From Nitrospiraceae bacterium (lineage in GTDB: Bacteria > Nitrospirota > Nitrospiria > Nitrospirales > UBA8639), in the NCBI GenBank assembly GCA_003523945.1, contig DOFS01000010.1, positions 1 through 6,769 on the forward strand: a stretch of DNA of 6,769 bases, given 5' to 3'. Both the position numbers and the translations under genes were made by a program. Below are positions 1 through 6,452 of this stretch, one piece after another. The notes under the pieces were generated by a model. That model did not search any database. It had not been told where the DNA came from and worked only from the letters and a program-made list of their open reading frames with translations. The number at the start of each line of letters is the position of its first letter. Within the stretch, counting starts at the first letter, position 1.

Positions 1-350
1 AGCCGATCAAGGGGAAACGGCTTTTGAAGAAAATCCGTTGCCCCATATTTGAGCGCCTCGACGGCTGCATCCACTCCACCATAGGCCGTCATGACGACCA
101 CCGGCATATGGTAGCCCTGGCTTCGCACTTCTCGTAAAAAATCCATGCCGCCTTTGCCAGGCAAATTCAGATCAGTCAGCACCAGCCAGGGGGCTTCGCG
201 TTCCATTCGCTCTAACCCTTCATAGCCATCTCTGGCCACGGTGACCGCATAGCCATGCTGACTCAACGCATGGGTCAGAGCCGTTTGCAACTGCTCATCA
301 TCTTCAACGACCAGGATTCCCCGGTTCACTCCACCCTCGGTGTCTATCAT
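1..350 (-). CDS. Response regulator, N-terminal receiver domain (partial, cut by window edge)
   Basis: The visible 116 residues form one complete CheY-like receiver domain. The acidic pair is D17/D18 (motif VVEDDE), the phospho-acceptor is D60 (LVLTDLNLPG), the conserved threonine is T88 (VVVMTAYG) and the conserved lysine is K110 (FLQKPF). The start ATG at 350 is preceded by AGGAG with a 6-nt spacer, and lies 11 nt after the kinase stop codon, so the two are almost certainly co-transcribed and the kinase is the likely phosphodonor. The receiver sequence resembles those of NtrC-type regulators (KPFPLDR at its end), but the output domain lies outside the window, so DNA-binding, AAA+ or receiver-only forms are all possible. 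Receiver identity is certain; the cognate pairing is inferred from gene order. Confidence 0.93.
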   Translation of the reverse strand, partial: MIDTEGGVNRGILVVEDDEQLQTALTHALSQHGYAVTVARDGYEGLERMEREAPWLVLTDLNLPGKGGMDFLREVRSQGYHMPVVVMTAYGGVDAAVEALKYGATDFLQKPFPLDR

Positions 351-356
351 GCCAAT

Positions 357-361
357 CTCCT
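357..361 (-). promoter_or_regulatory. Ribosome binding site for the response regulator
   Basis: AGGAG on the minus strand lies directly after the kinase stop codon, 6 nt before the ATG at 350. It supports that start over the in-frame GTG seven codons later and indicates that the regulator has its own initiation site within the operon. Confidence 0.75.
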
Positions 362-1525
362 TTACTGGGGAAGAATTAGTTTGACGGTCGTGCCTTTTGC
401 GATATGACTTTCCATCTCAATCACCCCTTGATGCACCTGAACAATGTCTTTCACGATCGGGAGCCCAAGGCCGGTCCCTCCCTTACGCTTTGAATAAAAT
501 GGCTGAAAGACTCTGGTGAGGTCTTCCTCGGACATTCCGCACCCTTCGTCTCGAATGCTCAGTGCCACATATTTGACGATGCTTGAAGGGGGTTCTTCCG
601 CTCCGGGCCATGACGTCCGTCGACACTGAATCTCAATATGACCATCGGTGGGAGAGGCCTGAATGGCGTTCAAGAGCAGATTCAAGAGTGCCTGCTTTAA
701 TAACTCCTCATGACCCAAGATCTCGAGGAGAGAGGATTCGCGTTGCCGATGGATGGTCAGCCGTTTTGTTCTGAGGGGGTACATGGCCAAGAGCTCCACA
801 TCATCCAACAGTGTCGAGAGGTTCACATACTGTCGCTCTCCCTTCAGTGGGGTACTCGATGTCAAAAGGTTCGAGACCAGCCCATCCAGTGAACGAATGG
901 CCTGAAGTAATTGGTCGGCCAGCTCCCGACGTTCCATACTGGACTGCTGCTCACGCCCCAGAAGTGTGGCAAACCATTGAATACTGGCGAGTGGATTGCG
1001 AATATCATGGGCAAGTCGCCCAACCTGCTCTCCTATGGCCGCTAAGCGTTGAACGTGCTCCGTCTTCCCGCTGTGCGCAGGTCCTTCATATTTGAAATAC
1101 CGAACCGTGAGACTGGAGGGCTGATCCGAATTTCCTAGCGGGCAATCCCAACAGGACACCAGGCCTCCATTCCACTTCCAGTCGGTAAAGGGAACCGTGG
1201 GCCACCCCAGGCCTATCCAAAGATCCTGTAGCTGCCAGATCGTTTTCTTCCAATCGATTCCTCCCATCAGCACATGGGCCTCGTGATTGGCTGTCACAAT
1301 CCGGCCTTTGCGGTTATAGAGCAACGCGGGTAACGGGAGGCTTTTCACCAAACGATGAAGATGATGATGCAGGCGTTGCGTTTCCGCATATTTAGCCTCT
1401 AGCGCCAGACTGAGAGTTTCACTGGAGATCGTCGACTCGGTGACGCGGTCGATGGTCGGCCAGGACGATTCCACGTTCCTCTTGCTATTGAGCGCAATCA
1501 TGGGTTTAGGATTGAATTGGCGCAT
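362..1525 (-). CDS. Soluble PAS-like sensor histidine kinase
   Basis: This 387-residue kinase autophosphorylates on histidine and passes phosphate to a receiver, probably the regulator encoded 11 nt downstream. Order of parts: a polar N-terminus (1-40), a short helical stretch rich in histidine (about 41-60), a PAS-like sensor region (about 61-148), the HisKA dimerisation domain with the H-box RLAHDIRNPLASI (phospho-acceptor H173), and the HATPase_c domain with N-box N282/N286, G1 box DEGCG (326-330), F-box FQPFYSKR and G2 box GGTGLGL (349-355). I see no transmembrane helix or signal peptide, so it should be cytoplasmic. The sensor part is unusual: seven tryptophans lie between residues 92 and 126, next to a CWDC motif (C125, C128). 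The gene starts inside the TPR gene (20-nt overlap), with a weak AGGA about 7-8 nt before its ATG; an in-frame ATG eight codons later has no ribosome site. Kinase identity is certain; the ligand is unknown. Confidence 0.95.
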   Translation of the reverse strand: MRQFNPKPMIALNSKRNVESSWPTIDRVTESTISSETLSLALEAKYAETQRLHHHLHRLVKSLPLPALLYNRKGRIVTANHEAHVLMGGIDWKKTIWQLQDLWIGLGWPTVPFTDWKWNGGLVSCWDCPLGNSDQPSSLTVRYFKYEGPAHSGKTEHVQRLAAIGEQVGRLAHDIRNPLASIQWFATLLGREQQSSMERRELADQLLQAIRSLDGLVSNLLTSSTPLKGERQYVNLSTLLDDVELLAMYPLRTKRLTIHRQRESSLLEILGHEELLKQALLNLLLNAIQASPTDGHIEIQCRRTSWPGAEEPPSSIVKYVALSIRDEGCGMSEEDLTRVFQPFYSKRKGGTGLGLPIVKDIVQVHQGVIEMESHIAKGTTVKLILPQ

Positions 1526-3584
1526 CGGGTATCCTGGTTGGTGGCGTCTCTTTCAAGGACATTTCCTCCAATACCGCCGTAGCGGCTGAACGAATCGTGT
1601 GTTCCAGTTCCGGGGGACGGGTTGGTAATCCCCGGATTTCCGCGAGCAGTGCGGCGGCTTCCCCGGACTTCCCCATCTGTTCGAGCGAAACCGCTAACCG
1701 GTATTTGGCCCAGGTATGCAACGCTGCCGGGGCGTCGAATGTCAGAGCTTGATCGTACAGATGCTGGGCTTCCACATAGTCGCCTTGATCGAACATGGCA
1801 TCCCCCAAGCGGAGGACATCAGAAACCTGAGTGGGTTCGATAGACACAACCTGTCGCATATCTTGAACCACTAACTCCATGTTCCCGATCGCTCGATAGG
1901 CACGTGCCCGGTTCCTGAGCACATAACGTTGCTCCGCTGGATCGTCCACATGCTGGAGAGCCGACGAGAAATCCCGAATCGCTTCGGCATACCGTTTGTC
2001 AGTGAGGGCTTCCAAGGCGAGAGCCGTTTCCACCTGCCCTCGCGCTTTGCCCTTGGGAAACTCCTGAAGGTAGGACGTTCCCGCTTCCCGCACCAATGAA
2101 CCGTTTCCCTGCTCTTGAGCAACCACCACCTGCTGAAGGCGAATGTTTTCCCGGAGGGGACTCTTGGGATACTTCTTTAAGAGTTGGTCATACCAATGCC
2201 AGGCTTCCGCCGGCAGATTCACCTGCTGATAGGCTTTTGCCACGATCAAGAGACGCTCCCGTTCCAATGGCACCAGTTGGAACGCATCTTGATACTTCGA
2301 GTGAAACTTGAGTAACGGCACCCAGGCCTTCCGATCAGAGAAGACGCGAATTTGATGCTGTAATAACCATGCGAGTCGATCCTGCCCGTCCTTCCTCCTC
2401 GTGTCGGATGAAGCCATGGGAATGAGACGGGTGAAGGCCTGAATGGCATCAGGATAATCCCCGAACGCCTGATGGGCTTGCCCCATCCACAGCAAGCCTT
2501 CTTCAGCCACGTCGCGTTCAGGTGCATGACTTAACGCCCGAGCGGTTTCTAGCACGGCATCCCATGAGAGCGAGAGCACTATGCCCAAATGATCCAATCG
2601 CCGATAGACCTTTTCCCGCTCTTCCCTGTCATGATCCTGCGAGATAAACGCCACGACCCATCTGGTCAGTGCCGCCTGCCCCCGTCGACCAGGCTCCCGA
2701 TCGGGAAATTGTTGTCGGGCTTGATCGGCAAAATACAAGGCCAGATATTCATGCCCCTCATTCTGTAACTTTGTTGATATTTGGTTGAGGGCCAATCCGG
2801 CTAATTCTTCATCCGGATGGAGATTGACGATCAACAAAAATCTGGGTATGACACGGTCGGGATTTCCAACAGCGAGTTCGGCTAATCCAAACTGATAGGA
2901 GGAATTTCCGGACTGACGAATAAGTTCGGGGCTTTCGGCTTCGACCACCCGATACCAATAGTAGGCTTGCTTCCAAGCCTTCGCCATGGCCATGGCATCG
3001 GCCAAACCTAAAGCACCCTTCAGGCGATGGGCACTCCACTTGGGTTCTTCCACCACTCGCCTGAAGACCAGTGCGGCCTCCAAATATTGCCTATTACTCA
3101 GGTACCCGAGCCCGGCTTCCACCATGACGCCCCCTGCTAACGGGTGCTCGGGATAGGACCGGAGAAATTCTTCGAATATCCTGCTCGCTTCCGAAAACCA
3201 ACCGGCCTCCCAATACACATTCCCCATGGCACAAAGGGCCCAAGGGGCATAGACACTCTCCGGATGACCACTTTGCATGGCTTGTAACCGCTCTATGCGT
3301 TCAAAAATTTCTCTGCCTGGTTCATCCGAAGGATCAGGAAGTGCGGCCAGAACCCAACGGGTCCCTTCTGCAAATTTTCCATCCTTCTGTTCGTTCAGAT
3401 AGGTCGCAAACATGTCTCGCGCTTCCAGGAGTTGTCCGGCCCGCATCGCTTCCTGCCCCTGTCGAATCATCTCCGGCATGACCATATCGCGGGAAAGGTG
3501 CCAGGAAAAATCAGAACAGGGGCCTCCCATCACTGTGCTGGGCCACATGACACACGACAGGGCAATCCAAGTAAATTTCCTCAC
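1506..3584 (-). CDS. Exported tetratricopeptide-repeat protein upstream of a histidine kinase
   Basis: A 692-residue protein made largely of TPR-like helical pairs, a scaffold for protein-protein contacts. With the GTG start at 3584 the N-terminus reads MRKFTWIALSC and then MWPSTVMGGPC, a classic signal peptide with cleavage near residue 20. The cysteine after GGP is not a good lipobox because proline precedes it, so a soluble periplasmic protein is more likely than a lipoprotein. Clear TPR-like units lie at about 39-67, 111-144 (GNVYWEAGWFSEASRIFEEF), 150-183, 360-392 (GQAHQAFGDYPDAIQAFTRL), 442-473, 517-547, 553-583, 588-619 (GDAMFDQGDYVEAQHLYDQA) and 623-654. A longer reading from a TTG at 3623 is possible, but it has no ribosome site and adds 13 residues in front of the signal sequence; GGAG lies 12 nt before the GTG. 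Its stop codon lies inside the kinase gene, so the two are translationally coupled. It resembles exported TPR helper proteins in general; I cannot assign a specific function. Confidence 0.87.
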   Translation of the reverse strand: MRKFTWIALSCVMWPSTVMGGPCSDFSWHLSRDMVMPEMIRQGQEAMRAGQLLEARDMFATYLNEQKDGKFAEGTRWVLAALPDPSDEPGREIFERIERLQAMQSGHPESVYAPWALCAMGNVYWEAGWFSEASRIFEEFLRSYPEHPLAGGVMVEAGLGYLSNRQYLEAALVFRRVVEEPKWSAHRLKGALGLADAMAMAKAWKQAYYWYRVVEAESPELIRQSGNSSYQFGLAELAVGNPDRVIPRFLLIVNLHPDEELAGLALNQISTKLQNEGHEYLALYFADQARQQFPDREPGRRGQAALTRWVVAFISQDHDREEREKVYRRLDHLGIVLSLSWDAVLETARALSHAPERDVAEEGLLWMGQAHQAFGDYPDAIQAFTRLIPMASSDTRRKDGQDRLAWLLQHQIRVFSDRKAWVPLLKFHSKYQDAFQLVPLERERLLIVAKAYQQVNLPAEAWHWYDQLLKKYPKSPLRENIRLQQVVVAQEQGNGSLVREAGTSYLQEFPKGKARGQVETALALEALTDKRYAEAIRDFSSALQHVDDPAEQRYVLRNRARAYRAIGNMELVVQDMRQVVSIEPTQVSDVLRLGDAMFDQGDYVEAQHLYDQALTFDAPAALHTWAKYRLAVSLEQMGKSGEAAALLAEIRGLPTRPPELEHTIRSAATAVLEEMSLKETPPTRIPDAPIQS

Positions 3585-3596
3585 GTTTGGTTTCTG

Positions 3597-3600
3597 CTCC
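3597..3600 (-). promoter_or_regulatory. Likely ribosome binding site for the TPR gene (decides the GTG start)
   Basis: GGAG on the minus strand lies 12 nt before the GTG at 3584. The spacing is longer than ideal, but no better site precedes the alternative TTG at 3623, which sits one codon after an in-frame TGA. Confidence 0.45.
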
Positions 3601-3618
3601 AACCTGATGAACGTATTC

Positions 3619-3634
3619 AGCAAAAATCAGACCG
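3619..3634 (-). promoter_or_regulatory. Candidate sigma-54 (-24/-12) promoter for the TPR-kinase-regulator operon
   Basis: The minus strand reads CGGTCTGATTTTTGCT. It has GG and GC exactly 10 nt apart, and the -12 part TTGCT fits the sigma-54 consensus in full, while the -24 part keeps GG but not the CAC. It is the only GG-N10-GC I find on the minus strand of this gap. The predicted transcription start is near 3608, 24 nt before the GTG at 3584 with GGAG in between. Such a spaced pair turns up by chance about once in 256 positions, so the support comes from position and from the neighbouring sigma-54 activator gene. Confidence 0.4.
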
Positions 3635-3730
3635 GAGTCATTCTTGCCGATGGCCAAAAAAACGCAGCAGGATTTTCGTTGAAAAACCAGGGAGTTTTGC
3701 AAGGACAGCGACGAACGGACAATTTTGCCG

Positions 3731-3748
3731 CCGTCAAGGAGTTGACGG
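3731..3748. repeat. 18-bp perfect inverted repeat, candidate activator binding site
   Basis: CCGTCAA and TTGACGG are perfect 7-bp arms around a 4-nt centre (GGAG on the plus strand). The site sits about 75 nt after the stop of the sigma-54 activator gene, and its centre is about 130 nt upstream of the predicted start of the TPR operon transcript, a usual distance for an enhancer-type site bound by an NtrC-family dimer. As RNA it could form a short hairpin, but no U-run follows on either strand, so an intrinsic terminator is less likely. Confidence 0.5.
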
Positions 3749-3822
3749 AAGGGTCAGAACCTCAAGCTGGTTAGGAGAGGGAATGCGAGAACAGGGTAGG
3801 AATGGCCGGGGATCTGCGTTTG

Positions 3823-5283
3823 TTACACGTCCGCCAGATCTTCTGATGGCGCTGCACGCTGTGCGACCACTTCAGCCAGGGACTTCTTTTTTAATTTCTC
3901 AATGAGGGTGGTGCGATTGATTTGCAGGAGACGCGCCGCTTTACTTTTGACCCAATTGGTTCGCTCAAGGGCCTCAAGGATCAGCCGGTTCTCAAATTCC
4001 TCAACCGTTCTGGAAAGATCCATCCCTGCCACTGGAATCGCCGCAGGCATGGTGGGAAGATGGGAAGATGGTAATCGCCGGATTTTCTCCGGCAGGTCTT
4101 CAGGAACAATCAACCCGCGTCGTTTCAAAATCGCCAGCCGCTCCACAATATTTCCGAGTTCACGAACATTGCCCGGCCAGGAATATTCACATAAGAGACT
4201 CATCGCGTCATCGGCCACGCCGGAGAGTTCCGCTTTCCGTCGATCATTGAACATCGTGATGAAGTGTTGGAGCAGGAGCGGGATGTCTTCAACGCGTTGA
4301 CGGAGAGGAGGGACAAGAACCGGCACCACGTTCAACCGGTAAAACAGATCTTCCCGAAATTGTTTCGCCGCGACCAGAGTTTCAAGATCCTGATTGGTGG
4401 CCGCAATGACGCGGGCATCAGATTTATACGTTCGAGTCCCCCCTACTCGTTCAAACGTACGCTCCTGTAGGACGCGAAGAAGTTTGACCTGGAGCGGAGG
4501 GCTCAGATCACCAATTTCATCAAGGAAAATTGTCCCGCCGGTCGCCAGCTCAAATCGCCCGACCCGTGAGGCCACCGCTCCGGTAAACGCACCTTTCTCA
4601 TGACCGAACAATTCACTTTCTAACAACGCTTCGGGAATCGCTCCGCAATTGACAGGAATCAGATTTCCCTGGCGCCGTGTGCTGTGGCAATGAATGGTTT
4701 GGGCGATCAACTCCTTGCCCGTTCCACTTTCTCCTAAAATGAGCACGGTACTATCAGTATCCGCCACACAATCGATCAGCTGAAACACCTCTTGCATAAC
4801 CTGACTGGAGCTAATCAGTTTTCCTAAACTAAATTGTCCCCTGACGGTTTTCTTCAGTTCGACATTTTCGTCCTGCAGGCACTTGACCCGTAAGGCACTG
4901 GCAATCGTGGCGCTCAGGACATCGATGGAAAAGGGTTTGGACAGGAAATCAAAGGCGCCGGCCTTAATCGCTTTCACCGCCATCTCCACCGACCCATGTC
5001 CCGTCATGACTATCGTGACAGGATGAGTCGGCATTTGCATGATGCGCTGAACCAACTCGATCCCGTTGATGTCGGGGATCATAACGTCGGTCAAGACAAT
5101 ATCGAACTGTGAGGACTCTGCCAGAGCCAGGGCGTCACTTCCCGATTCCGTGTCCACGACCTGGTGCCCCTCATCTTCAAGCTGCAACTTGATGGACTCC
5201 CGCACATCTCCCTCATCTTCAACCAGCAGGATCCTGGCAACCTGAGTCGCAATAGCTGAATCAGTCGAATCAAACGCATCCAT
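3823..5283 (-). CDS. Sigma-54-dependent response regulator (NtrC family)
   Basis: A 486-residue activator with the complete family layout. The receiver (about 16-128) has acidic residues E22/D23, phospho-acceptor D66 ([10 protein letters not shown]), T94 and K116. The AAA+ domain (about 153-390) has Walker A GESGTGK (184-190), the sigma-54 contact loop GAFTGA (231-236), Walker B ending in LDE (D255/E256), the sensor I region ATNQDL, arginine-finger candidates R310 and R316 (REDLFYRLN), and sensor [10 protein letters not shown] (369-376). A Fis-type helix-turn-helix lies at about 430-467 ([18 protein letters not shown]). It should remodel the closed sigma-54 RNA polymerase complex using ATP. 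The ATG at 5283 is chosen over a GTG 11 codons earlier because GGGAGG lies 6 nt before it. No kinase gene is directly attached; the kinase at 362-1525 is the only one in view. All catalytic motifs are intact. The exact target genes are unknown, but the adjacent operon is a candidate. Confidence 0.97.
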   Translation of the reverse strand: MDAFDSTDSAIATQVARILLVEDEGDVRESIKLQLEDEGHQVVDTESGSDALALAESSQFDIVLTDVMIPDINGIELVQRIMQMPTHPVTIVMTGHGSVEMAVKAIKAGAFDFLSKPFSIDVLSATIASALRVKCLQDENVELKKTVRGQFSLGKLISSSQVMQEVFQLIDCVADTDSTVLILGESGTGKELIAQTIHCHSTRRQGNLIPVNCGAIPEALLESELFGHEKGAFTGAVASRVGRFELATGGTIFLDEIGDLSPPLQVKLLRVLQERTFERVGGTRTYKSDARVIAATNQDLETLVAAKQFREDLFYRLNVVPVLVPPLRQRVEDIPLLLQHFITMFNDRRKAELSGVADDAMSLLCEYSWPGNVRELGNIVERLAILKRRGLIVPEDLPEKIRRLPSSHLPTMPAAIPVAGMDLSRTVEEFENRLILEALERTNWVKSKAARLLQINRTTLIEKLKKKSLAEVVAQRAAPSEDLADV

Positions 5284-5289
5284 GAATGG

Positions 5290-5295
5290 CCTCCC
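5290..5295 (-). promoter_or_regulatory. Strong ribosome binding site fixing the activator start
   Basis: GGGAGG on the minus strand lies 6 nt upstream of the ATG at 5283. This near-ideal site favours the 486-residue product over the longer 497-residue GTG reading. Confidence 0.85.
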
Positions 5296-5349
5296 TCTCA
5301 GCCCATGTAAACGCACATCCCGTTGCCCCGGTTGTGCGGTGAAGGAACA

Positions 5350-5378
5350 TAGCTACCCCATTTGATGGGGAAGGTCAA
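5350..5378 (-). promoter_or_regulatory. Candidate promoter with palindromic operator for the activator gene
   Basis: On the minus strand TTGACC (5378-5373, five of six bases of the -35 consensus) is followed by a 17-nt spacer and then TAGCTA (5355-5350), a poor -10 match; TATGTT four bases further on is a better -10 but gives a 21-nt spacer. The spacer contains the perfect inverted repeat CCCCAT-N3-ATGGGG (5356-5370). A start near 5340 would leave a leader of about 57 nt. A palindrome between the -35 and -10 is typical of a regulator binding site, but the same sequence could also be a hairpin. Confidence 0.35.
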
Positions 5379-5574
5379 GAGTTGTCTTCTAAATTCCATC
5401 AATCGTTCCAGAATCTGTCCCCTCCTTTCTCTAAAACCCTCAAGAGAACCCTGCCCCCATGAACGTTCTCACGACCGTGGGATTCAAGGGAACACTCAAG
5501 AAATTCGAAACACGTTCCGACAAGAATTCCTAGGCGCAAACAGAAGAAAGCACCACAACTGGTCTCGATTTCCC

Positions 5575-5802
5575 ATGGACACACCACCCATTCCACAGCC
5601 TGCACCCATGCCGATCTTCATTCTCTTTGATACCCAGACCGGGTACCTCTATGGGCATCTCTTTGCCACGGGACCGGAAGATCCCTTTCTGCAGGAGGTC
5701 ATTGACTGGTGGAGCCACTACTGCTCACACACTCCTATCGGGGTAGATTATCCGGGCGTGACCAAGCACCCGCAAATGGCCGGCAGTCTTTCCTCCAATT
5801 AA
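5575..5802 (+). CDS. Small hypothetical protein (75 aa)
   Basis: I do not recognise this protein. It begins with a proline-rich stretch (MDTPPIPQPAPMP), continues with a hydrophobic segment (IFILFD) and a TGYLYGHLFATG segment, then an amphipathic helix-like part (FLQEVIDWWSHYC) and a polar tail. About 64% of its codons end in G or C (48 of 75), which fits a translated frame. No signal peptide or membrane helix is evident. The ATG at 5575 has no clear ribosome site; the ATG at 5608 (MPIFILFD) is an alternative, and a longer reading from about 5362 looks spurious. Its TAA ends exactly where the stop codon of the convergent gene begins. It is the only plus-strand gene in the window. The coding call is moderate and the function unknown. 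Confidence 0.55.
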   Translation: MDTPPIPQPAPMPIFILFDTQTGYLYGHLFATGPEDPFLQEVIDWWSHYCSHTPIGVDYPGVTKHPQMAGSLSSN

Positions 5803-6447
5803 TCAGGGCAACACCGCCCAAATCGCTAAACCGGACCGAAACACCAGCATCAGCTCTGAAAGGTGGATAACCACCACATTGTCATTTACCTGAATCTGTT
5901 CGATTGTATTACCGGATGGCAGGTCTTGCGAAAAAAACCCTCCGGTAAATGCTGAAAAGCCTAAAGCCCGTCGGTTGGTAATCAGCACCCCCACATGATC
6001 CTCGACGACATTCGTGATTAACGTTTCTCCTGCTCCCCACGGCTCTCTTTTCCAACGACCCAGGTCACTTTGAAATCCATACACGCCTTCGCGACCCTGA
6101 ACGACAATCATTCGCGGGGTAACCGTCCGATTCAAAATCTCTTCTGCGGAGGAAAGATTTATATCTACCCACCTTTGCAACCGACCTGAAAATCCCAATA
6201 ACCGTTTGGTCGTCTGAACGTATCCCGTCAAGCCTTTGGTTTCCACCACTAAAATTTCTTCTCCGGAGGCTAAAAACGTTCTGGCAATACCCTCTCCCGA
6301 CGTGATACCGAAGAGTTGGCCTCTGCCCGTCGTAATGCTGACCTGATCGGTGATGACTTCCTGCGACCAGACCTGGAGCGGCCAGACGGCCATTCCCCCA
6401 AAAAGCATCGCCAGCCATAACCACATACGCATAGACGTGTTCAGCAT
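5803..6447 (-). CDS. Exported protein of five 39-residue beta-type repeats, downstream of lptD
   Basis: A 214-residue protein of unknown function. Residues 1-29 look like a signal peptide (MRMWLWLAMLFGGMAVWPLQ, cleavage near VWS-Q29), so the product is probably periplasmic. The rest is a regular repeat: a hydrophobic-G-hydrophobic element ends at residues 48, 86, 125, 164 and 203, spaced 38, 39, 39 and 39, and an aromatic follows 7 residues later in four of five copies (W93, W132, F171, W210). The alternating strand pattern and the period resemble beta-propeller blades such as WD40 or PQQ types, but five copies with a truncated last one is fewer than a usual closed ring. The ATG at 6447 lies 5 nt after the lptD stop, so the two are likely one operon. 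A longer reading to 6546 would run back into lptD in another frame and is rejected. A role beside LPS transport is suggested only by position. Confidence 0.85.
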   Translation of the reverse strand: MLNTSMRMWLWLAMLFGGMAVWPLQVWSQEVITDQVSITTGRGQLFGITSGEGIARTFLASGEEILVVETKGLTGYVQTTKRLLGFSGRLQRWVDINLSSAEEILNRTVTPRMIVVQGREGVYGFQSDLGRWKREPWGAGETLITNVVEDHVGVLITNRRALGFSAFTGGFFSQDLPSGNTIEQIQVNDNVVVIHLSELMLVFRSGLAIWAVLP

Positions 6448-6452
6448 GACGA

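Larger units (their letters stand above)
5284..5574. other. Divergent intergenic region
   Basis: This 291-nt gap separates the minus-strand activator from the plus-strand hypothetical gene. Besides the ribosome site and palindrome listed separately, I see no convincing sigma-70 or sigma-54 promoter for the plus-strand gene and no RNA gene. An open reading frame in phase with the plus-strand gene extends back to about 5362, but its N-terminal part would cover the palindrome and shows no ribosome site, so I treat it as non-coding. Confidence 0.5.

Noticed and set aside
583..1095. Overlapping plus-strand frames antisense to the kinase
   Set aside because: The minus strand encodes all kinase boxes here; the plus-strand frames are shadows.
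3650..3685. Possible terminator: T-run on the minus strand after a weak AACG/CGTT pairing
   Set aside because: Only 4 bp of stem with a 12-nt loop; too weak to call and about 150 nt past the activator stop.
3511..3702. 63-codon minus-strand frame overlapping the TPR gene start
   Set aside because: It overlaps the signal-peptide coding region in another frame, contains the candidate promoter, and shows no motif.
3412..3905. Plus-strand open frames of 120 and 157 codons across the TPR/activator gap
   Set aside because: Both ends lie antisense to confident genes, the translations are rich in Arg, Pro and Ser without domain features, and no ribosome site is seen.
5362..5574. N-terminal extension of the 75-aa plus-strand protein to 146 aa
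   Set aside because: It starts inside the palindrome of the divergent region, lacks a ribosome site, and its residues look like translated non-coding DNA.
5806..5819. GGGC/GCCC pairing at the convergent stop codons as a terminator
   Set aside because: A 4-bp stem without a following U-run on either strand.
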